Numbered from the stretch's first letter, positions 31,449-42,206 are shown. The stretch is 64,000 nucleotides of DNA from Streptomyces sp. NBC_01463 (GCA_036227345.1 CP109468.1:3658001-3722000), one strand, 5' to 3'. The notes: a model not told the origin generated them from the sequence alone. Numbers and translations: made by a program.

Positions 31449-32981
31449 TCAGAAGAGGTTGACGCCGGCGAATCTGAGGACGGTCTGGGGGGCGCCCGAC
31501 AGGGCGATGCCGGCGACGGCGGTGAGGACGATCGCGGCGGTGAGCGGGGCCGGGGTGCGGCGCCGGGTGCCGGCCTGCGGCTGCTCCGTACCGTTCTCTG
31601 CGGGGCTGCGGAACAGGGCCGCGGTCCACTGGAGGTAGTAGTAGAGCGCGATCACGACGTTCACGGCCATGACGACGGCGAGCCAGCCGAGTCCGGCGTC
31701 GACGGCCGAGGAGAAGACCGTGACCTTCGCGAAGAGTCCGATGATGCCCGGCGGGAGTCCGGCCAGGCAGAGCAGGAAGAAGCCCATCGCGAGGGCGGCG
31801 AGCGGGCGCCGGGCGTACAGGCCGCGGTAGTCGGCGATGCGGTTGCCCGGGTGGGTACGGGCGACGAGGGCGGCCACCGCGAAGGCGCCGAGGTTCACGA
31901 CGGCGTACATCAGGGCGTACGCGACGGTGGACCCGATCTGGCGGTCGCCGGCGTACGCGGCGGCGGCGATCGGCACCAGGAGGTAGCCGGCCTGGGCGAC
32001 GGAGGACCAGGCGAGCAGGCGTACGGCGCTGCGGGCGCGGGTGGCGCTCTGGCGCAGTGCGGCGACGTTGCCGACGGTCATGGTGAGTGCGGCGAGGACG
32101 GCGAGGGCGGGGCCCCAGACGTCCGCGTACGAGGGGAAGGCGACGACGGTGACGAGGATGAGGCCGGAGAAGCCGACCGCCTTGCCGACGACCGAGAGAT
32201 AGGCGGCGATCGGCAGGGGGGCGCCGACGTAGGTGTCGGGGACCCAGAAGTGGAAGGGTGCGGCGGCCGTCTTGAAGGCGAAGCCGACGAGGGTGAGGGC
32301 GACGCCCGCCTCGGCGAGGGTGGAGAGCTGTCCGGGTACGTCGTCGAGGCGGGCGGCGATCTCCGTGAGGTGGAGGGTGCCGGTCGCCGCGTACACGAAG
32401 CTGACGCCCAGGAGCATGACGGCGGTCGCGACGACGGAGGACAGGAAGAACTTCAGCGCGGCCTCGGAGGAGCGCCGGTCGCCGCGCTTGATGCCGACGA
32501 GGGCGAACGCGGGCAGCGAGGCGACTTCGAGGGCGACGACGAGGGTGGCGAGGTCTCGGGACGCGGGCAGCAGGGCGGCACCGGCGGCGGAGGACAGCAG
32601 CAGGAACCAGAACTCGCCGGCCGGGAGCTTGCGGGTGTCGCCGATGGAGAGCAGCGCGGTGAGCAGGGCGCCGCCGAGCACGAGTGCCTGGATGACCAGG
32701 GTGAAGTGGTCGGCGGTGTAGCTGCAGGCGCGGCTGCCGGTGGTGAGGCAGAAGGTGGAGCGGTCGCCGTCGTGCAGGGGGATCAGGAGGGCGAGGGCGG
32801 CTACGAGGCCGGCGACGGCCCCGTAGCCGAGGAGCGGCTTGCGGGCCGCGGGGACGAAGAGATCGGCGACCAGCACGACGAGGGCGACGGCCGCGACGGT
32901 GACCGGGGGCGCGATCGCGAGCCAGTCGACGGACTGGACGAGGCTTGCTGCGCCGGGGGCGCTTTCGGCTGCCACGATCAC
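31449..32981 (-). CDS. nuoN: NADH-quinone oxidoreductase subunit N
   Basis: This 510-residue antiporter-like proton-pumping subunit has about 14 membrane helices. FKTAAAPFHFWVPDTYVGAP is the Mrp-type signature with the functional lysine. The start is GTG at 32981, overlapping the nuoM stop (GTGA) and preceded by GGAGG. A longer open frame runs upstream in the same phase across nuoM but is not the gene. It is the last gene of the leftward nuo cluster; no clear terminator follows. Confidence 0.93.
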   Translation of the reverse strand: MIVAAESAPGAASLVQSVDWLAIAPPVTVAAVALVVLVADLFVPAARKPLLGYGAVAGLVAALALLIPLHDGDRSTFCLTTGSRACSYTADHFTLVIQALVLGGALLTALLSIGDTRKLPAGEFWFLLLSSAAGAALLPASRDLATLVVALEVASLPAFALVGIKRGDRRSSEAALKFFLSSVVATAVMLLGVSFVYAATGTLHLTEIAARLDDVPGQLSTLAEAGVALTLVGFAFKTAAAPFHFWVPDTYVGAPLPIAAYLSVVGKAVGFSGLILVTVVAFPSYADVWGPALAVLAALTMTVGNVAALRQSATRARSAVRLLAWSSVAQAGYLLVPIAAAAYAGDRQIGSTVAYALMYAVVNLGAFAVAALVARTHPGNRIADYRGLYARRPLAALAMGFFLLCLAGLPPGIIGLFAKVTVFSSAVDAGLGWLAVVMAVNVVIALYYYLQWTAALFRSPAENGTEQPQAGTRRRTPAPLTAAIVLTAVAGIALSGAPQTVLRFAGVNLF

Positions 32982-34552
32982 GACTTGCCTCCTGCGAGGA
33001 GCTTCTGCACGGCCGGGTCGGTGAGGCCGAGGAGGACGGCCGGCCACAGTCCGGCGAGGACGGTGAGGGCCGCGAGGGGGGTCCAGGCGGCGAATTCGTA
33101 GTTCTGGACGTCGGCGATCGGATGCGGTTCCTCGCGCCTGGCGCCCATGCAGACGCGGCGGACCACGACGAGGAGGTACGCGGCGGTGAGCAGCGTGCCG
33201 AACGCGGCGACGGACATGAAGGTGAGGAAGGCGGGGCGGCTGAGTCCGTCGGCGGGGTCGAAGGCGCCGAACAGGGCGAGCATCTCGCCCCAGAAGCCGG
33301 CCAGGCCCGGCAGTCCGAGGGAGGCGACCGCGGCGAACGCGAGGAGGCCGCCGAGGCGGGGGGCCCGGCCGTAGAGGGCGGCGCCGGTGGCTCCGGCGAG
33401 GGTGTCGAGGTCGGCGGTGCCGTACCGGTCCTTGACCGCGCCGACCAGGAAGAACAGCAGGCCGGTGATGAGTCCGTGGGCGATGTTGGCGAAGAGCGCG
33501 CCGTTGACGCCGGTGGGGGTCATGCTCGCGATGCCGAGGAGGACGAAGCCCATGTGGCCGACGGAGGAGTACGCGATCAGCCGCTTGAGGTCGCCCTTGG
33601 CGCCGGGCCGGGCCAGCGCCAGGCAGGCGAGCGATCCGTAGATGATGCCGGCGACCGCGAACGCCGCGAGGTAGGGCGCGAAGGTGTGCATGCCGTCGGG
33701 TGCGACGGGGAGCAGGATCCGGACGAATCCGTACGTGCCCATCTTCAGCAGGACGCCCGCGAGGAGGACGGAGCCGACCGTCGGGGCGGCGGTGTGGGCG
33801 TCGGGGAGCCAGCTGTGCAGCGGCCACATCGGGGTCTTGACCGCGAGCCCGATGCCGATCGCGAGAACGGCGACGACCTGCACGGACGAGGTGAGGCCAC
33901 GGCCGTTGTCAGTGGCGAGTGCCACCATGTCGAAGGTGCCGCTCTTCAGTCCGATGAGGAGCAGGCCCAGCAGCATGACGACCGAGCCGAGCAGTGTGTA
34001 GAGGATGAACTTCCAGGCGGCTGCCTGCTTCTGCGCACCGCCCCAGCGGGCGATGAGGAAGTACATCGGGATGAGCACCATCTCGAACGCCAGGAAGAAC
34101 AGCAGCAGATCGAGGACGGCGAAGGTCGCGAGGGTGCCGGACTCCAGCAGCAGGATGAGGGCGACGAAGGCCTTCGGGGAAGGGCCTTCGGGCATTTTGA
34201 AGTAGCTGTAGAGCGCGCAGAGGAAGGTCAGCAGCGCGGTCAGTACGAGAAGGGGGAGCGAGATGCCGTCGATGCCGAGGTGGATGCGGACGTCGAGCGC
34301 CGGGATCCAGCTGATGTCGGTGGTGGCCTGCATCTTCGACGGGTGGTCGTGGTCGAAGCCCAGGGCCAGCACGATCGCGGCGATGAGGATCACGCCGCTG
34401 ACGGTCACGCCGTGGCGGAGCACGGCCTGGTCCGGGCTCCTGCCCTTCAGCCCGGGCGGGGCCGGGAGCAGGGCGGCGACGGCGCCGACGAGCGGGCCCA
34501 CGACGACGAACGCCAGAAGGAACTGCATCACGGATGCGCTGATATCGATCAC
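32978..34552 (-). CDS. nuoM: NADH-quinone oxidoreductase subunit M
   Basis: This 524-residue antiporter-like subunit has about 14 helices. FVALILLLESGTLATFAVLDLLLFF supplies the conserved Glu of helix 5. KTPMWPLHSWLPDAHTAAPTVGSVLLAG is the signature with the key Lys. It starts with GTG 3 bases after the nuoL stop and overlaps nuoN. It is one of three proton-channel modules in the membrane arm. Confidence 0.95.
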   Translation of the reverse strand: MIDISASVMQFLLAFVVVGPLVGAVAALLPAPPGLKGRSPDQAVLRHGVTVSGVILIAAIVLALGFDHDHPSKMQATTDISWIPALDVRIHLGIDGISLPLLVLTALLTFLCALYSYFKMPEGPSPKAFVALILLLESGTLATFAVLDLLLFFLAFEMVLIPMYFLIARWGGAQKQAAAWKFILYTLLGSVVMLLGLLLIGLKSGTFDMVALATDNGRGLTSSVQVVAVLAIGIGLAVKTPMWPLHSWLPDAHTAAPTVGSVLLAGVLLKMGTYGFVRILLPVAPDGMHTFAPYLAAFAVAGIIYGSLACLALARPGAKGDLKRLIAYSSVGHMGFVLLGIASMTPTGVNGALFANIAHGLITGLLFFLVGAVKDRYGTADLDTLAGATGAALYGRAPRLGGLLAFAAVASLGLPGLAGFWGEMLALFGAFDPADGLSRPAFLTFMSVAAFGTLLTAAYLLVVVRRVCMGARREEPHPIADVQNYEFAAWTPLAALTVLAGLWPAVLLGLTDPAVQKLLAGGKS

Positions 34553-34555
34553 GGC

Positions 34556-36556
34556 TCACGACCCGGCGTTGACGTTGGCGAAGACGACGGCGGCGACCGC
34601 CAGGACCAGCGAACCGGCGAGCAGTGCGCTGAGGTAGGTCTGCACGTTGCCGGTCTGCGCCCGGCGGACGGCGGTGCCGAGCCAGCGTGTGGCGGTGGCG
34701 GAGCCGCGTACGTAGGTGTCGACGACCTCGCGGTCCAGGAAGCGGACGAGGCTCGCCGCGGCCTGGACGGGGCGGACGAACAGGGCCGCGTACAGGGCGT
34801 CCAGGTGGAATCCGGTGGCCGCGTGGCGGTGGAGCGGGCCGAGCAGCAGCCGGCCGGGGTCGGCCGGGTCGGGGGCGTCACCGGCGGTTCCGTAGGCGGC
34901 GGTGTGGCTCTCCATGGCCTCGACCTCGATGAGGGCGGGTTCCTCGTCGGGGTGGGCGACGACCGAACCCATGGGGGTGCGGGGGGCGAGTGCCGTGGTG
35001 TGGCGCCAGGCCCCGTAGGTGACGAGGCCGCCGACGAGACCGACGCCGGTGGACAGCACGGCGGTGGTGAGCGACGGGGTGAGGCTGTGGCCGTCGAACC
35101 AGTCGGTGATCACGCCGACGGTCAGTCCGAAGGCCATGGTGGGGACGGCCAGTACCCACAGGACCGAGGTCATGGCGACGGGCTGCCTGCCGTGGTCGGG
35201 TGCTTCGGCGCCGCGGCCGCGGAAGGCCAGGAGCCAGAGGCGGGTGGCGTACGCGGCGGTGAGCACGGCGGCCAGGAGGCCGGCGACGAGGACGGTCCAG
35301 CCGGCGGCGGCCGGGGCGACGTGCCGGTCACCGAGGGCGGTGTGCTCGGCGGCGACGAGAACGGCTTCCTTGGAGAAGAAGCCGGCGAACGGCGGGATGG
35401 CGGCCAGTGCGAGGAGGGCGACCGTCATCGTCCAGTAGGCGTCGGGGATGCGCTTGGCCAGGCCGCCCATGCGGGACATGGCGGCCAGTGAGTTGGTGCC
35501 GGCGGCGTGGATGACGACGCCCGCGGCGAGGAAGAGGACGGCTTTGAACGCACCGTGCGAGATGAGGTGGAAGACGGCGGCCCCGCGGTCGCCGACGGCC
35601 AGGGCACCCGACATGTAGCCGAGCTGGCCGATCGTCGAGTAGGCGAGGACGCGCTTGATGTCGTCCTGCGCGAGGGCGGCGAGTCCGGAGCCGATCATCG
35701 TGACGGCGGCCATCACCGCGAGGACGACGAGGGCGGCGCCCGATTCGGCGAAGACGGGGAGGAGCCGGGCCACGAAGTAGATACCGGCGGCGACCATCGT
35801 CGCCGCGTGGATCAGTGCGGAGACGGGGGTGGGACCGGCCATCGCGTCGGGCAGCCAGGTGTGCAGGGGGAACTGCGCGGACTTGCCCGCGACACCGGCG
35901 AGGAGGAGCAGCGCGATCAGGGTGGGGTGATCGAGGCCGCCGTGGGCGACCGAGCCCAGGATGCCGGTGATGCGGAAGGTGCCGGTGTCGGCGGCGAGGG
36001 CGAACAGGCCGATGAGGAAGGGCACGTCGCCGAGCTTGGTGACAAGGAACGCCTTGAGGGAGGCGGCGCGGGCCTCCGGCGTCTCCCAGTAGTGGCCGAC
36101 CAGGAAGTACGAGCAGATGCCCATGATCTCCCAGCCGACCAGGAGCACCATCAGGTCGCCGGAGTAGACGACGAGCAGCATCGCGGAGGTGAAGAGGGAG
36201 ACGAGGGCCGCGTACGAGGGGTAGCGGAGGTCGTCGCGCAGGTACGCGGTCGAGTAGATCTGCACGCAGCTCGCGACGAGGCCGACCAGCACGGCGACGA
36301 GGACGGCGAAGCCGTCGAGGTGCAGCGCGAGGTCGATCGGGACCGAGCCGGTGGGCGTGAGCTGGGTCGCGGCGTCGATGGCCCGGCCGCCGCCCTGGCG
36401 TGCGGCGACGACGACGGCGATCACGAGGGAGGCGAGGGACGGCAGCACGGCGAGCGGCCGCACGAAGCCCGGCGCGGACCGGCCGAGGAGGAGACCGGCC
36501 ACGGCGCCCAGGAACGGGAGGAGGGGGACGAGGACGGCAAGGGTCGTGGTGGTCAC
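34556..36556 (-). CDS. nuoL: NADH-quinone oxidoreductase subunit L
   Basis: This 666-residue distal antiporter-like subunit has [34 protein letters not shown] as its signature and the long C-terminal part that forms the lateral helix (HL). Length is normal. It overlaps nuoK by 4 bases (ATGA), consistent with a single polycistronic message. Confidence 0.95.
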   Translation of the reverse strand: MTTTTLAVLVPLLPFLGAVAGLLLGRSAPGFVRPLAVLPSLASLVIAVVVAARQGGGRAIDAATQLTPTGSVPIDLALHLDGFAVLVAVLVGLVASCVQIYSTAYLRDDLRYPSYAALVSLFTSAMLLVVYSGDLMVLLVGWEIMGICSYFLVGHYWETPEARAASLKAFLVTKLGDVPFLIGLFALAADTGTFRITGILGSVAHGGLDHPTLIALLLLAGVAGKSAQFPLHTWLPDAMAGPTPVSALIHAATMVAAGIYFVARLLPVFAESGAALVVLAVMAAVTMIGSGLAALAQDDIKRVLAYSTIGQLGYMSGALAVGDRGAAVFHLISHGAFKAVLFLAAGVVIHAAGTNSLAAMSRMGGLAKRIPDAYWTMTVALLALAAIPPFAGFFSKEAVLVAAEHTALGDRHVAPAAAGWTVLVAGLLAAVLTAAYATRLWLLAFRGRGAEAPDHGRQPVAMTSVLWVLAVPTMAFGLTVGVITDWFDGHSLTPSLTTAVLSTGVGLVGGLVTYGAWRHTTALAPRTPMGSVVAHPDEEPALIEVEAMESHTAAYGTAGDAPDPADPGRLLLGPLHRHAATGFHLDALYAALFVRPVQAAASLVRFLDREVVDTYVRGSATATRWLGTAVRRAQTGNVQTYLSALLAGSLVLAVAAVVFANVNAGS

Positions 36557-36963
36557 GCGGTGGCCTCTGCCTTCTTTGCCTTCCCTGCCGGAGCAGTGGC
36601 CTGGTCTTCGGGGGCGTCGGCGTCGTCCGGATCGTCCGGGAGTTCCTCGGCGTCGTCGGTCTCGGCGGTGTCGCGGAGGTGGTCGACGTCGGAGCTGCCG
36701 CGGTTGCGGTAGACGGCGAGGACGATCGCCAGGCCGATGCCGATCTCCGCCGCCGCGATGGCGATGGTGAACAGGGTGAGGGCCTGGCCGGAGTGCAGGG
36801 TGTCGCGGAGCCAGACGTCGAAGGCGACCAGGTTGAGGTTGACCGCGTTGAGCATGAGCTCGACGGACATCAGGACGAGGATCGCGTTGCGGCGTGCGAG
36901 TGCTCCGTACAGCCCGGTGCAGAAGAGGAGGGCGGCGAGCACGGCGGGATAGGCGAGGTGCAT
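36553..36963 (-). CDS. nuoK: NADH-quinone oxidoreductase subunit K with acidic tail
   Basis: This 136-residue protein has three membrane helices and the two buried glutamates ([12 protein letters not shown] and [13 protein letters not shown]) needed for coupling. Typical NuoK is about 100 residues. Here about 36 extra residues form an acidic Asp/Glu tail ([23 protein letters not shown]) ending in Lys/Ala. It begins at ATG 36963, overlapping the nuoJ stop. Confidence 0.93.
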   Translation of the reverse strand: MHLAYPAVLAALLFCTGLYGALARRNAILVLMSVELMLNAVNLNLVAFDVWLRDTLHSGQALTLFTIAIAAAEIGIGLAIVLAVYRNRGSSDVDHLRDTAETDDAEELPDDPDDADAPEDQATAPAGKAKKAEATA

Positions 36964-37679
36964 CAGCTGCTCCTGTCCTCTCGGCTCGGGGTGCCGTCGG
37001 TTGCGGTGCCGTCGGTTGCGGCGCCGCGGGTCGTGGTGCCTTGGGGTGCGGCGCCGCGGGTCGTGGTGCTTCGGGGTGTGGTGCTGCTTCGGCCGGGGGT
37101 TGCGGCGGGTTTCGTTTCGCGGTCCTTGCGGGACAGGACGATCGCGCCGACGAGAGCGGCGAGCAGCAGGACGGAGAGGGCTTCGAACGGCAGCACCCAG
37201 TGCCGGAAGAGGAAGGAGCCGGTGGCCTCGGTGGAGCCCTGGGCCGGCCCGTCCAGCGTGATCCACGTGGTGCGGAAGGCGTCCACGACGACCCAGACGA
37301 GGGTGCCGGCCGCGGCGACGGCCACCCCGAGGGCGGCCCAGCGGTTCTCCGAATCGGCGTCCGGGGAGCGGCCGATGGGGGCCCGGGTCAGCATCAGCCC
37401 GAACAGGAGGAGGACGACGACGGAACCGACGTAGATCAGCACCTGCACCCAGGCGATGAACTCCGCGGTCAGCAGGAGGTACTCGACGGCGAGGCCGCCG
37501 AGCGCCACGATCAGCCAGAGGGCGGCGTGCACCAGCTGCCGGGTCGTGACGGTCACGAGGGCCGCGCCGAGGGTGGCGACGCCGACGAGGACGAAGGCGA
37601 TCTCCACACCGGTCGGGGAGAGGAAGCCGGGGTGGCTCCCGGCGGCGGCGAGGACGGAGGCGGCTCCGGTGGCGGTCAT
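36963..37679 (-). CDS. nuoJ: NADH-quinone oxidoreductase subunit J with repeat tail
   Basis: This 238-residue protein has five membrane helices. [22 protein letters not shown] is the conserved helix 3 with the pi-bulge. After the last helix, about 45 residues form a Thr/Gly/Arg-rich tail with imperfect repeats (TTTRGAA, ATDGT). It starts at ATG 37679, overlapping the nuoI stop (TGATG). Confidence 0.93.
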   Translation of the reverse strand: MTATGAASVLAAAGSHPGFLSPTGVEIAFVLVGVATLGAALVTVTTRQLVHAALWLIVALGGLAVEYLLLTAEFIAWVQVLIYVGSVVVLLLFGLMLTRAPIGRSPDADSENRWAALGVAVAAAGTLVWVVVDAFRTTWITLDGPAQGSTEATGSFLFRHWVLPFEALSVLLLAALVGAIVLSRKDRETKPAATPGRSSTTPRSTTTRGAAPQGTTTRGAATDGTATDGTPSREDRSS

Positions 37680-38251
37680 CACTCCGGTCCCCCCTGGTCG
37701 GCTGCCTGCTCCGCCGCTTCCTGTTCGCGCTGGGCGCGGAGCTTGTCCGCCGTCTTGCGGGCGGCGGCGATCTCCTTGGGCTCCTCGGCACCGGGGTCGA
37801 GGGCCGGCGGCTCCGGGACCGTCCACATCCAGTCGCGCAGCTTGTCGCGCTCATGGGTGAGTTCCAGGATGTCCGTCTCCGCGTACTCGAACTCCGGCGA
37901 CCAGAAGAGCGCGTCGAACGGGCACACCTCGATGCAGATGCCGCAGTACATGCAGAGGGAGAAGTCGATCGCGAAGCGGTCCAGCACGTTGCGGCTGCGC
38001 TCGCGGCCGCCCGGGGCCGCGGCGGGCATCGTCTCCTTGTGGGAGTCGATGTAGATGCACCAGTCGGGGCATTCGCGGGCGCAGAGCATGCAGACCGTGC
38101 AGTTCTCCTCGAACAGCGCGATGACGCCGCGGGAGCGGGGCGGGAGTTCGGGCTGCGTGTCCGGGTACTGCGCGGTGACGGTCTTCTTCGTCATCGTCCG
38201 CAGGGTGACGGCGAGGCCCTTGGCCAGGCCTGAGCCGGGGATCGGGGGCAT
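37679..38251 (-). CDS. nuoI: NADH-quinone oxidoreductase subunit I (2x[4Fe-4S])
   Basis: This 190-residue peripheral-arm ferredoxin-like subunit binds two cubane clusters through [15 protein letters not shown] and [14 protein letters not shown]. It normally carries electrons toward cluster N2 in NuoB. The last 45 residues are a charged Ala/Glu/Lys tail. The start overlaps the nuoH stop by one base (TAATG). In an enzyme without NuoEFG, this subunit is the likely ferredoxin docking point (inference). Confidence 0.94.
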   Translation of the reverse strand: MPPIPGSGLAKGLAVTLRTMTKKTVTAQYPDTQPELPPRSRGVIALFEENCTVCMLCARECPDWCIYIDSHKETMPAAAPGGRERSRNVLDRFAIDFSLCMYCGICIEVCPFDALFWSPEFEYAETDILELTHERDKLRDWMWTVPEPPALDPGAEEPKEIAAARKTADKLRAQREQEAAEQAADQGGPE

Positions 38252-39219
38252 TAGCTGATCGCCACCTTCACGATGCCGGTGAGCGCGATCTGCGCGAGGG
38301 CGAGGGGGATGAGCGTGGTCCAGGCGAGCTTCTGGAGCTGGTCCTCGCGCAGTCGCGGGTAGCTCACGCGCAGCCAGATGACGACGAAGGCGAGGATGCC
38401 GGTCTTCAGGAGCGTCCAGACCCAGCCGAGGCCGTCGGCGCCCAGCGGGCCGTGCCAGCCGCCGAGGAAGAGGACGGTCGTCAGTCCGCAGAGCACGACG
38501 ATGCCCGCGTACTCGGCGAGCAGGAAGAGGGCGAAGCGCAGGCCGGTGTACTCGGTGTACGCGCCGAAGATGATCTCCGAGTCCGCGACCGGCATGTCGA
38601 AGGGCGGGCGCTGGAGTTCGGCGAGTCCGGCCACGAAGAAGACCAGGGCGCCGACGATCTGCCAGGGCAGCCACCACCACTCGAACGCGTCGAGGATGCC
38701 GGGGAGGGACACGGTGCCGGCCGCCATCGCCACCGAGGCGGCGGCGAGGAGCATCGGCAGCTCGTACGCGAGCAGTTGCGCGGCGGTGCGGAGGCCGCCG
38801 AGCAGCGAGAACTTGTTCGCCGACGCCCAGCCCGCCATGAGCGAGCCGAGCACGCCGACGCCCATCACCGCGAGCACGAAGAAGATGCCCGCGTCGACGA
38901 CCTGGCCGACCGCGCCCTCGCCTGGGCCGATCGGGATGGCGACGAGCACGAGGAGGTACGGGAGCAGCGCGACGGCGGGCGCGATCTGGAAGACCCGGCG
39001 GTCGGCCTCGGCCGGGACGATGTCTTCCTTCTGCGCGAACTTCACGCCGTCCGCGACGAGCTGGGCCCAGCCGTGGAAGCCGCCGGCGTACATGGGGCCG
39101 AGGCGGCCCTGCATGTGCGCCATCACCTTGTGTTCGGCCTGGCCCACGATGAGGGGGACGACCATGAACACGGCGAAAACGATGATGAGGCGGAGGGCGA
39201 CGTCCAGTACGTCGTTCAC
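38251..39219 (-). CDS. nuoH: NADH-quinone oxidoreductase subunit H
   Basis: This 322-residue membrane subunit has eight helices and forms the heel that joins the arms and part of the quinone chamber. [21 protein letters not shown] and [37 protein letters not shown] are its signatures. It overlaps nuoC by 4 bases. There is no room for nuoD between nuoC and nuoH. Confidence 0.95.
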   Translation of the reverse strand: MNDVLDVALRLIIVFAVFMVVPLIVGQAEHKVMAHMQGRLGPMYAGGFHGWAQLVADGVKFAQKEDIVPAEADRRVFQIAPAVALLPYLLVLVAIPIGPGEGAVGQVVDAGIFFVLAVMGVGVLGSLMAGWASANKFSLLGGLRTAAQLLAYELPMLLAAASVAMAAGTVSLPGILDAFEWWWLPWQIVGALVFFVAGLAELQRPPFDMPVADSEIIFGAYTEYTGLRFALFLLAEYAGIVVLCGLTTVLFLGGWHGPLGADGLGWVWTLLKTGILAFVVIWLRVSYPRLREDQLQKLAWTTLIPLALAQIALTGIVKVAIS

Positions 39220-40907
39220 TCGCGATCGCCTCCGGTCGGGGGCTTGGGGGGCGGGGTGGTCTCGGGGGGTGTGGGGGGTTTGGGGGGTGTGGGGGGCTGC
39301 TCGGTGGAGGGTTGCTCGGTGTTGGGCTGCTCGGGGGTGGCGTCGGGGGTGTCGCTGCGCGGGGCTTGTCCCCTACCCGCCCCTTCCCGAACCGGGGGCT
39401 CCGCCCCCGGACCCCCGCTCCTCAAACGCCGGAGGGGCTGGGAGGAACCAGAGGCATCGGGGGAATCCGAGGAATCGGGAGCACCGTGGGACTCGGGGGA
39501 ACCGGATGCACCGGGAGCACCGTGGGGTTCGGAGTCACCCGGGTCACCGGAGTCGCCGGAGTCACCCGGGTCACTGGAGCCGCCAGAGTCGTCGGAGTCG
39601 CCCGAAGCACCGAGAGCCTCAGAGGCATCGGAAGCACCCTGGGTCTCAGAGGAACCGGAGTCACCGCGGGAAGGAGCACCGGGGACACCAGAGGTGTCGG
39701 AGTCGCCAGAAGCACCCGGCTCACCGGATTCGCCCGGCGCAACCGCCCCGCCGGCCTCTCGTGTCCCACCCGCCGGCTCGTCGAATGCAGGCCGGGCATC
39801 GTGCCACGGCGCCTCCGGGGTACGGGACTCCGACGAGGTCCGGGGCTTCGACGGCGTCCGGGAATCCGACGACGTACGAGGCTTCGAAGGGGTGCTGGGC
39901 TCTGCCGTGGGACTCGACCCTGCCGCGGGGCTCGGCTCCGGCGTGGGGCTCGGCTCTGCCTTGGGGCTCGGTTCCGACGTGGGACTCGGCTCCGGTGGGG
40001 CCGCCTCCGCAGCGTCCCTCGGTGCCTCGCCCGGCTGCACCGGCGGGACCGGCGGCACCGGCGGCACCGCAGGCGCCGCGGGCTGCTGGCTCGCCGAGCC
40101 CTGGGACACGGAGCGGCTCCGACGCGCTGGAGCGGGAGCGGCAGCGGGTGTCGTCTGCTCGGTCGGTGTCGTCGTGGGCTGCTGGCCCGCCGAGCCGTCG
40201 CTCGCGCTGCGGGTGCGGCGGGCCGGGCGGGCCGCGCGCGCCGGGGCAGGTGGGAGCTGGCCCTTCAGCGGGCCCCATTCGTTCGGGTCGGGCACGCCGG
40301 GCGGCAGCATCGTGCGGCGCTTCGGGCCGCCGTGCTCCGACTCGCCCGGCTCCTTGGCGCCGGGCCAGGCCTTCGCCACGCGCGCCGCGAGGACGAAGTC
40401 CTTGCGCAGCGGGTGGCCCTCGAAGCCCTCGGGCAGCAGCAGCGGAACCAGGTGCGGGTGGCCGTCGAAGCCGATGCCGAACATCTCGTGGGTCTCGCGC
40501 TCGTGCCAGGCGGCGCCCGCGTACACGTCGATCGCGGTGGGCAGCACGGCCGCCTCGTGCGGGACGGTCGTACGGAGCAGCAGGCGGCGGACCCGTCCGC
40601 CCGCGGCCGGCAGTGCGGCGACATGGGCGCAGACACGGAAGCCGGTGCCCGGTTCGTCCACCGCGCTCAGCCAGTCGAAGTACGTGCAGCCGAGCCGGTC
40701 GCGCGCCGTTTCGAGCGCGGCGATCCAGGACGCGGGCGGCACGTCGACGGTCAGCAGTTCGTACGCCTGCTCCGCCGTCGCGTCCTCGCCGAAGATCTCG
40801 GTGACGGCGTCCGGCAGCCGGTCGTATCCCCCGGCGCTCCCGGCGCTACCGGCCCTCTCAGCGCTCTCAGCGCTCTCGGCGCTCTCGGCGCTCCCGTCGG
40901 TGGTCAC
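39216..40907 (-). CDS. nuoC: NuoC domain fused to a very long disordered tail
   Basis: This 563-residue protein has an N-terminal 30-kDa NuoC domain at about residues 28-200 with signature [18 protein letters not shown]. The remaining roughly 360 residues are low-complexity Pro/Ser/Glu/Gly, with many short repeats ([19 protein letters not shown]). No NuoD sequence is present. The N-terminus has a short SAE repeat. GTG at 40907 overlaps the nuoB stop. Part of the tail (39369-39440) is encoded by a dispersed Streptomyces repeat. Ordinary NuoC is about 200 residues, so the tail is exceptional. Confidence 0.85.
   Translation of the reverse strand: MTTDGSAESAESAESAERAGSAGSAGGYDRLPDAVTEIFGEDATAEQAYELLTVDVPPASWIAALETARDRLGCTYFDWLSAVDEPGTGFRVCAHVAALPAAGGRVRRLLLRTTVPHEAAVLPTAIDVYAGAAWHERETHEMFGIGFDGHPHLVPLLLPEGFEGHPLRKDFVLAARVAKAWPGAKEPGESEHGGPKRRTMLPPGVPDPNEWGPLKGQLPPAPARAARPARRTRSASDGSAGQQPTTTPTEQTTPAAAPAPARRSRSVSQGSASQQPAAPAVPPVPPVPPVQPGEAPRDAAEAAPPEPSPTSEPSPKAEPSPTPEPSPAAGSSPTAEPSTPSKPRTSSDSRTPSKPRTSSESRTPEAPWHDARPAFDEPAGGTREAGGAVAPGESGEPGASGDSDTSGVPGAPSRGDSGSSETQGASDASEALGASGDSDDSGGSSDPGDSGDSGDPGDSEPHGAPGASGSPESHGAPDSSDSPDASGSSQPLRRLRSGGPGAEPPVREGAGRGQAPRSDTPDATPEQPNTEQPSTEQPPTPPKPPTPPETTPPPKPPTGGDRE
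39369..39440. repeat. Dispersed Streptomyces repeat inside nuoC tail
   Basis: The block contains CCGGGGGC-TCC-GCCCCCGG (39392-39410) followed by CCCCGCTCCTCAAACGCCGG. From memory this unit is found in many copies between genes in Streptomyces genomes. Here it is translated in frame as part of the NuoC tail. Confidence 0.6.
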
Positions 40908-41620
40908 TTCGGCTCCTCCTTCGAGGAGTCAGGGGTCGAGGAGTCGGGAGTCGCGGAGTCAGCGGCCGAGGAGCCGGGCGCGGGCGGGGCCGCTACCAGG
41001 CCGCTGCGCAGGGCGGCCGTGGAGGGGCGGCTGCCGCCCGTCGCGTAACGCTCACCCAGCGACTCGCGCGCGATCTTCTCCTGGAGCTTGAGAATGCCCT
41101 GGAGCAGGGCCTCCGGCCGGGGCGGGCAGCCCGGTACGTAGACATCGACCGGAATGATCTGGTCGACGCCCTTCGTCACGGAGTACGAATCCCAGTACGG
41201 GCCGCCGCAGTTGGAGCAGGCGCCGAAGGAGATGACGTACTTGGGCTCGGGCATCTGCTCGTACAGCCGCTTCACCGCGGGCGCCATCTTGTCCGTCACC
41301 GTGCCGGAGACGATCATGAGGTCGGCCTGGCGGGGGCCCGGGGCGAAGGGGATCACGCCGAGCCGGATGAAGTCGTGACGCGCCATGGAGGCGGCGATGA
41401 ACTCGATGGCACAGCAGGCGAGTCCGAAGTTGAAGACCCAGAGGCTGTAGCGGCGGCCCCAGTTGAGGACCACCTTCATCGGCTCGGGCGCGAGCCTGGA
41501 CAGCACGCCCAGGCGCTTCGGCTCGGGGAGGAACGTGGGGACGGGCTCGGGCGCGGAGGCCTCGGCGGATTCCGCCTCCGCTCCCGGCCGACCGGCGGAC
41601 GACGGGCTCGTCACGTCCAT
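40904..41620 (-). CDS. nuoB: NADH-quinone oxidoreductase subunit B (N2 cluster)
   Basis: This 238-residue subunit binds cluster N2 through the tandem cysteines in [10 protein letters not shown] plus GACSNCGG and [11 protein letters not shown]. The N-terminal 35 residues and the C-terminal 45 residues are low-complexity extensions beyond the usual 160-180. The ATG at 41620 lies inside the last codons of nuoA (10-base overlap). N2 normally hands electrons to quinone at the NuoB/NuoD interface, yet nuoD is absent here. Confidence 0.95.
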   Translation of the reverse strand: MDVTSPSSAGRPGAEAESAEASAPEPVPTFLPEPKRLGVLSRLAPEPMKVVLNWGRRYSLWVFNFGLACCAIEFIAASMARHDFIRLGVIPFAPGPRQADLMIVSGTVTDKMAPAVKRLYEQMPEPKYVISFGACSNCGGPYWDSYSVTKGVDQIIPVDVYVPGCPPRPEALLQGILKLQEKIARESLGERYATGGSRPSTAALRSGLVAAPPAPGSSAADSATPDSSTPDSSKEEPK

Positions 41621-42036
41621 TCGAGGACGCCCTTCTTCCATGCGTAGAGCAGTCCCACGGCCAGGAAACCGAGGAAGATGAACATTTCCACGAGCGTCGT
41701 CGCCCCGTATCCGGGCGCGGCGAAGACGGTCGCCCACGGGAACAGGAAGATCGAGTCGACGGCGAAGATCACATACAGGAAGGCGTACACGTAGTAGCGG
41801 ACCTGGGTGTGTGCCCAGCCCTCTCCCACGGGGTCCACGCCGCATTCGTACGTGAGGAGTTTCTCCGGCGTCGGCACCACGGGACGCAGCAGCCGGCCGG
41901 CTCCGAAGGCGACGGCGACGAACAGCACGCCGACCACGGCGAGCAGTCCGACCACTGAGTAGCTGTGGAAGTAGTCCGACGCGAGAACGGCCGGTCCCGG
42001 CAGCTCCGCTCCCGGCAGGTCCGCCACGTCCGTCAC
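41611..42036 (-). CDS. nuoA: NADH-quinone oxidoreductase subunit A
   Basis: This 141-residue membrane subunit has three helices and the conserved loop [33 protein letters not shown], which contacts the quinone chamber. It is the first gene of the leftward cluster, starting with GTG after a GAGGG. A candidate promoter lies about 50 bases upstream, in the gap shared with a divergent sensor kinase. Confidence 0.94.
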   Translation of the reverse strand: MTDVADLPGAELPGPAVLASDYFHSYSVVGLLAVVGVLFVAVAFGAGRLLRPVVPTPEKLLTYECGVDPVGEGWAHTQVRYYVYAFLYVIFAVDSIFLFPWATVFAAPGYGATTLVEMFIFLGFLAVGLLYAWKKGVLEWT

Positions 42037-42085
42037 GTCCGCCCCCTCGCTCCCTCAAACCTGTTCGACGATCTGTACGCACGGG

Positions 42086-42114
42086 AGTCTAGGCCCTGTA
42101 AAGGAACGGTAAGC
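42086..42114 (-). promoter_or_regulatory. Candidate promoter of the nuo cluster
   Basis: On the minus strand, GCTTAC (42114-42109), a 17-base spacer and TAGACT (42091-42086) resemble a housekeeping -35/-10 pair, about 50 bases before nuoA. Only the -10 fits well. Confidence 0.4.
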
Positions 42115-42206
42115 AGTTGCGTCGGGCAACTGGTGGGGTTATCCCCACTTCGCCCCCACCCATGAGCCCCATGGCGTCCGGGAGCCCGGCCCGGCAGGCT
42201 GGACAC

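Noticed and set aside
31449..33827. Reading nuoN as a 792-codon protein
   Set aside because: The first 280 codons run through nuoM in another frame and are Arg/Pro-rich; a GTG with a good ribosome site at 32981 gives a normal NuoN.
39216..40300. A NuoD domain hidden in the long NuoC protein
   Set aside because: The region after residue about 205 is only low-complexity Pro/Ser/Gly/Glu sequence, with none of the NuoD core motifs.
38452..41091. An 879-codon plus-strand frame opposite nuoH, nuoC and nuoB
   Set aside because: Antisense to well-supported nuo genes and dominated by Ser/Gly/Glu repeats that mirror the NuoC tail.
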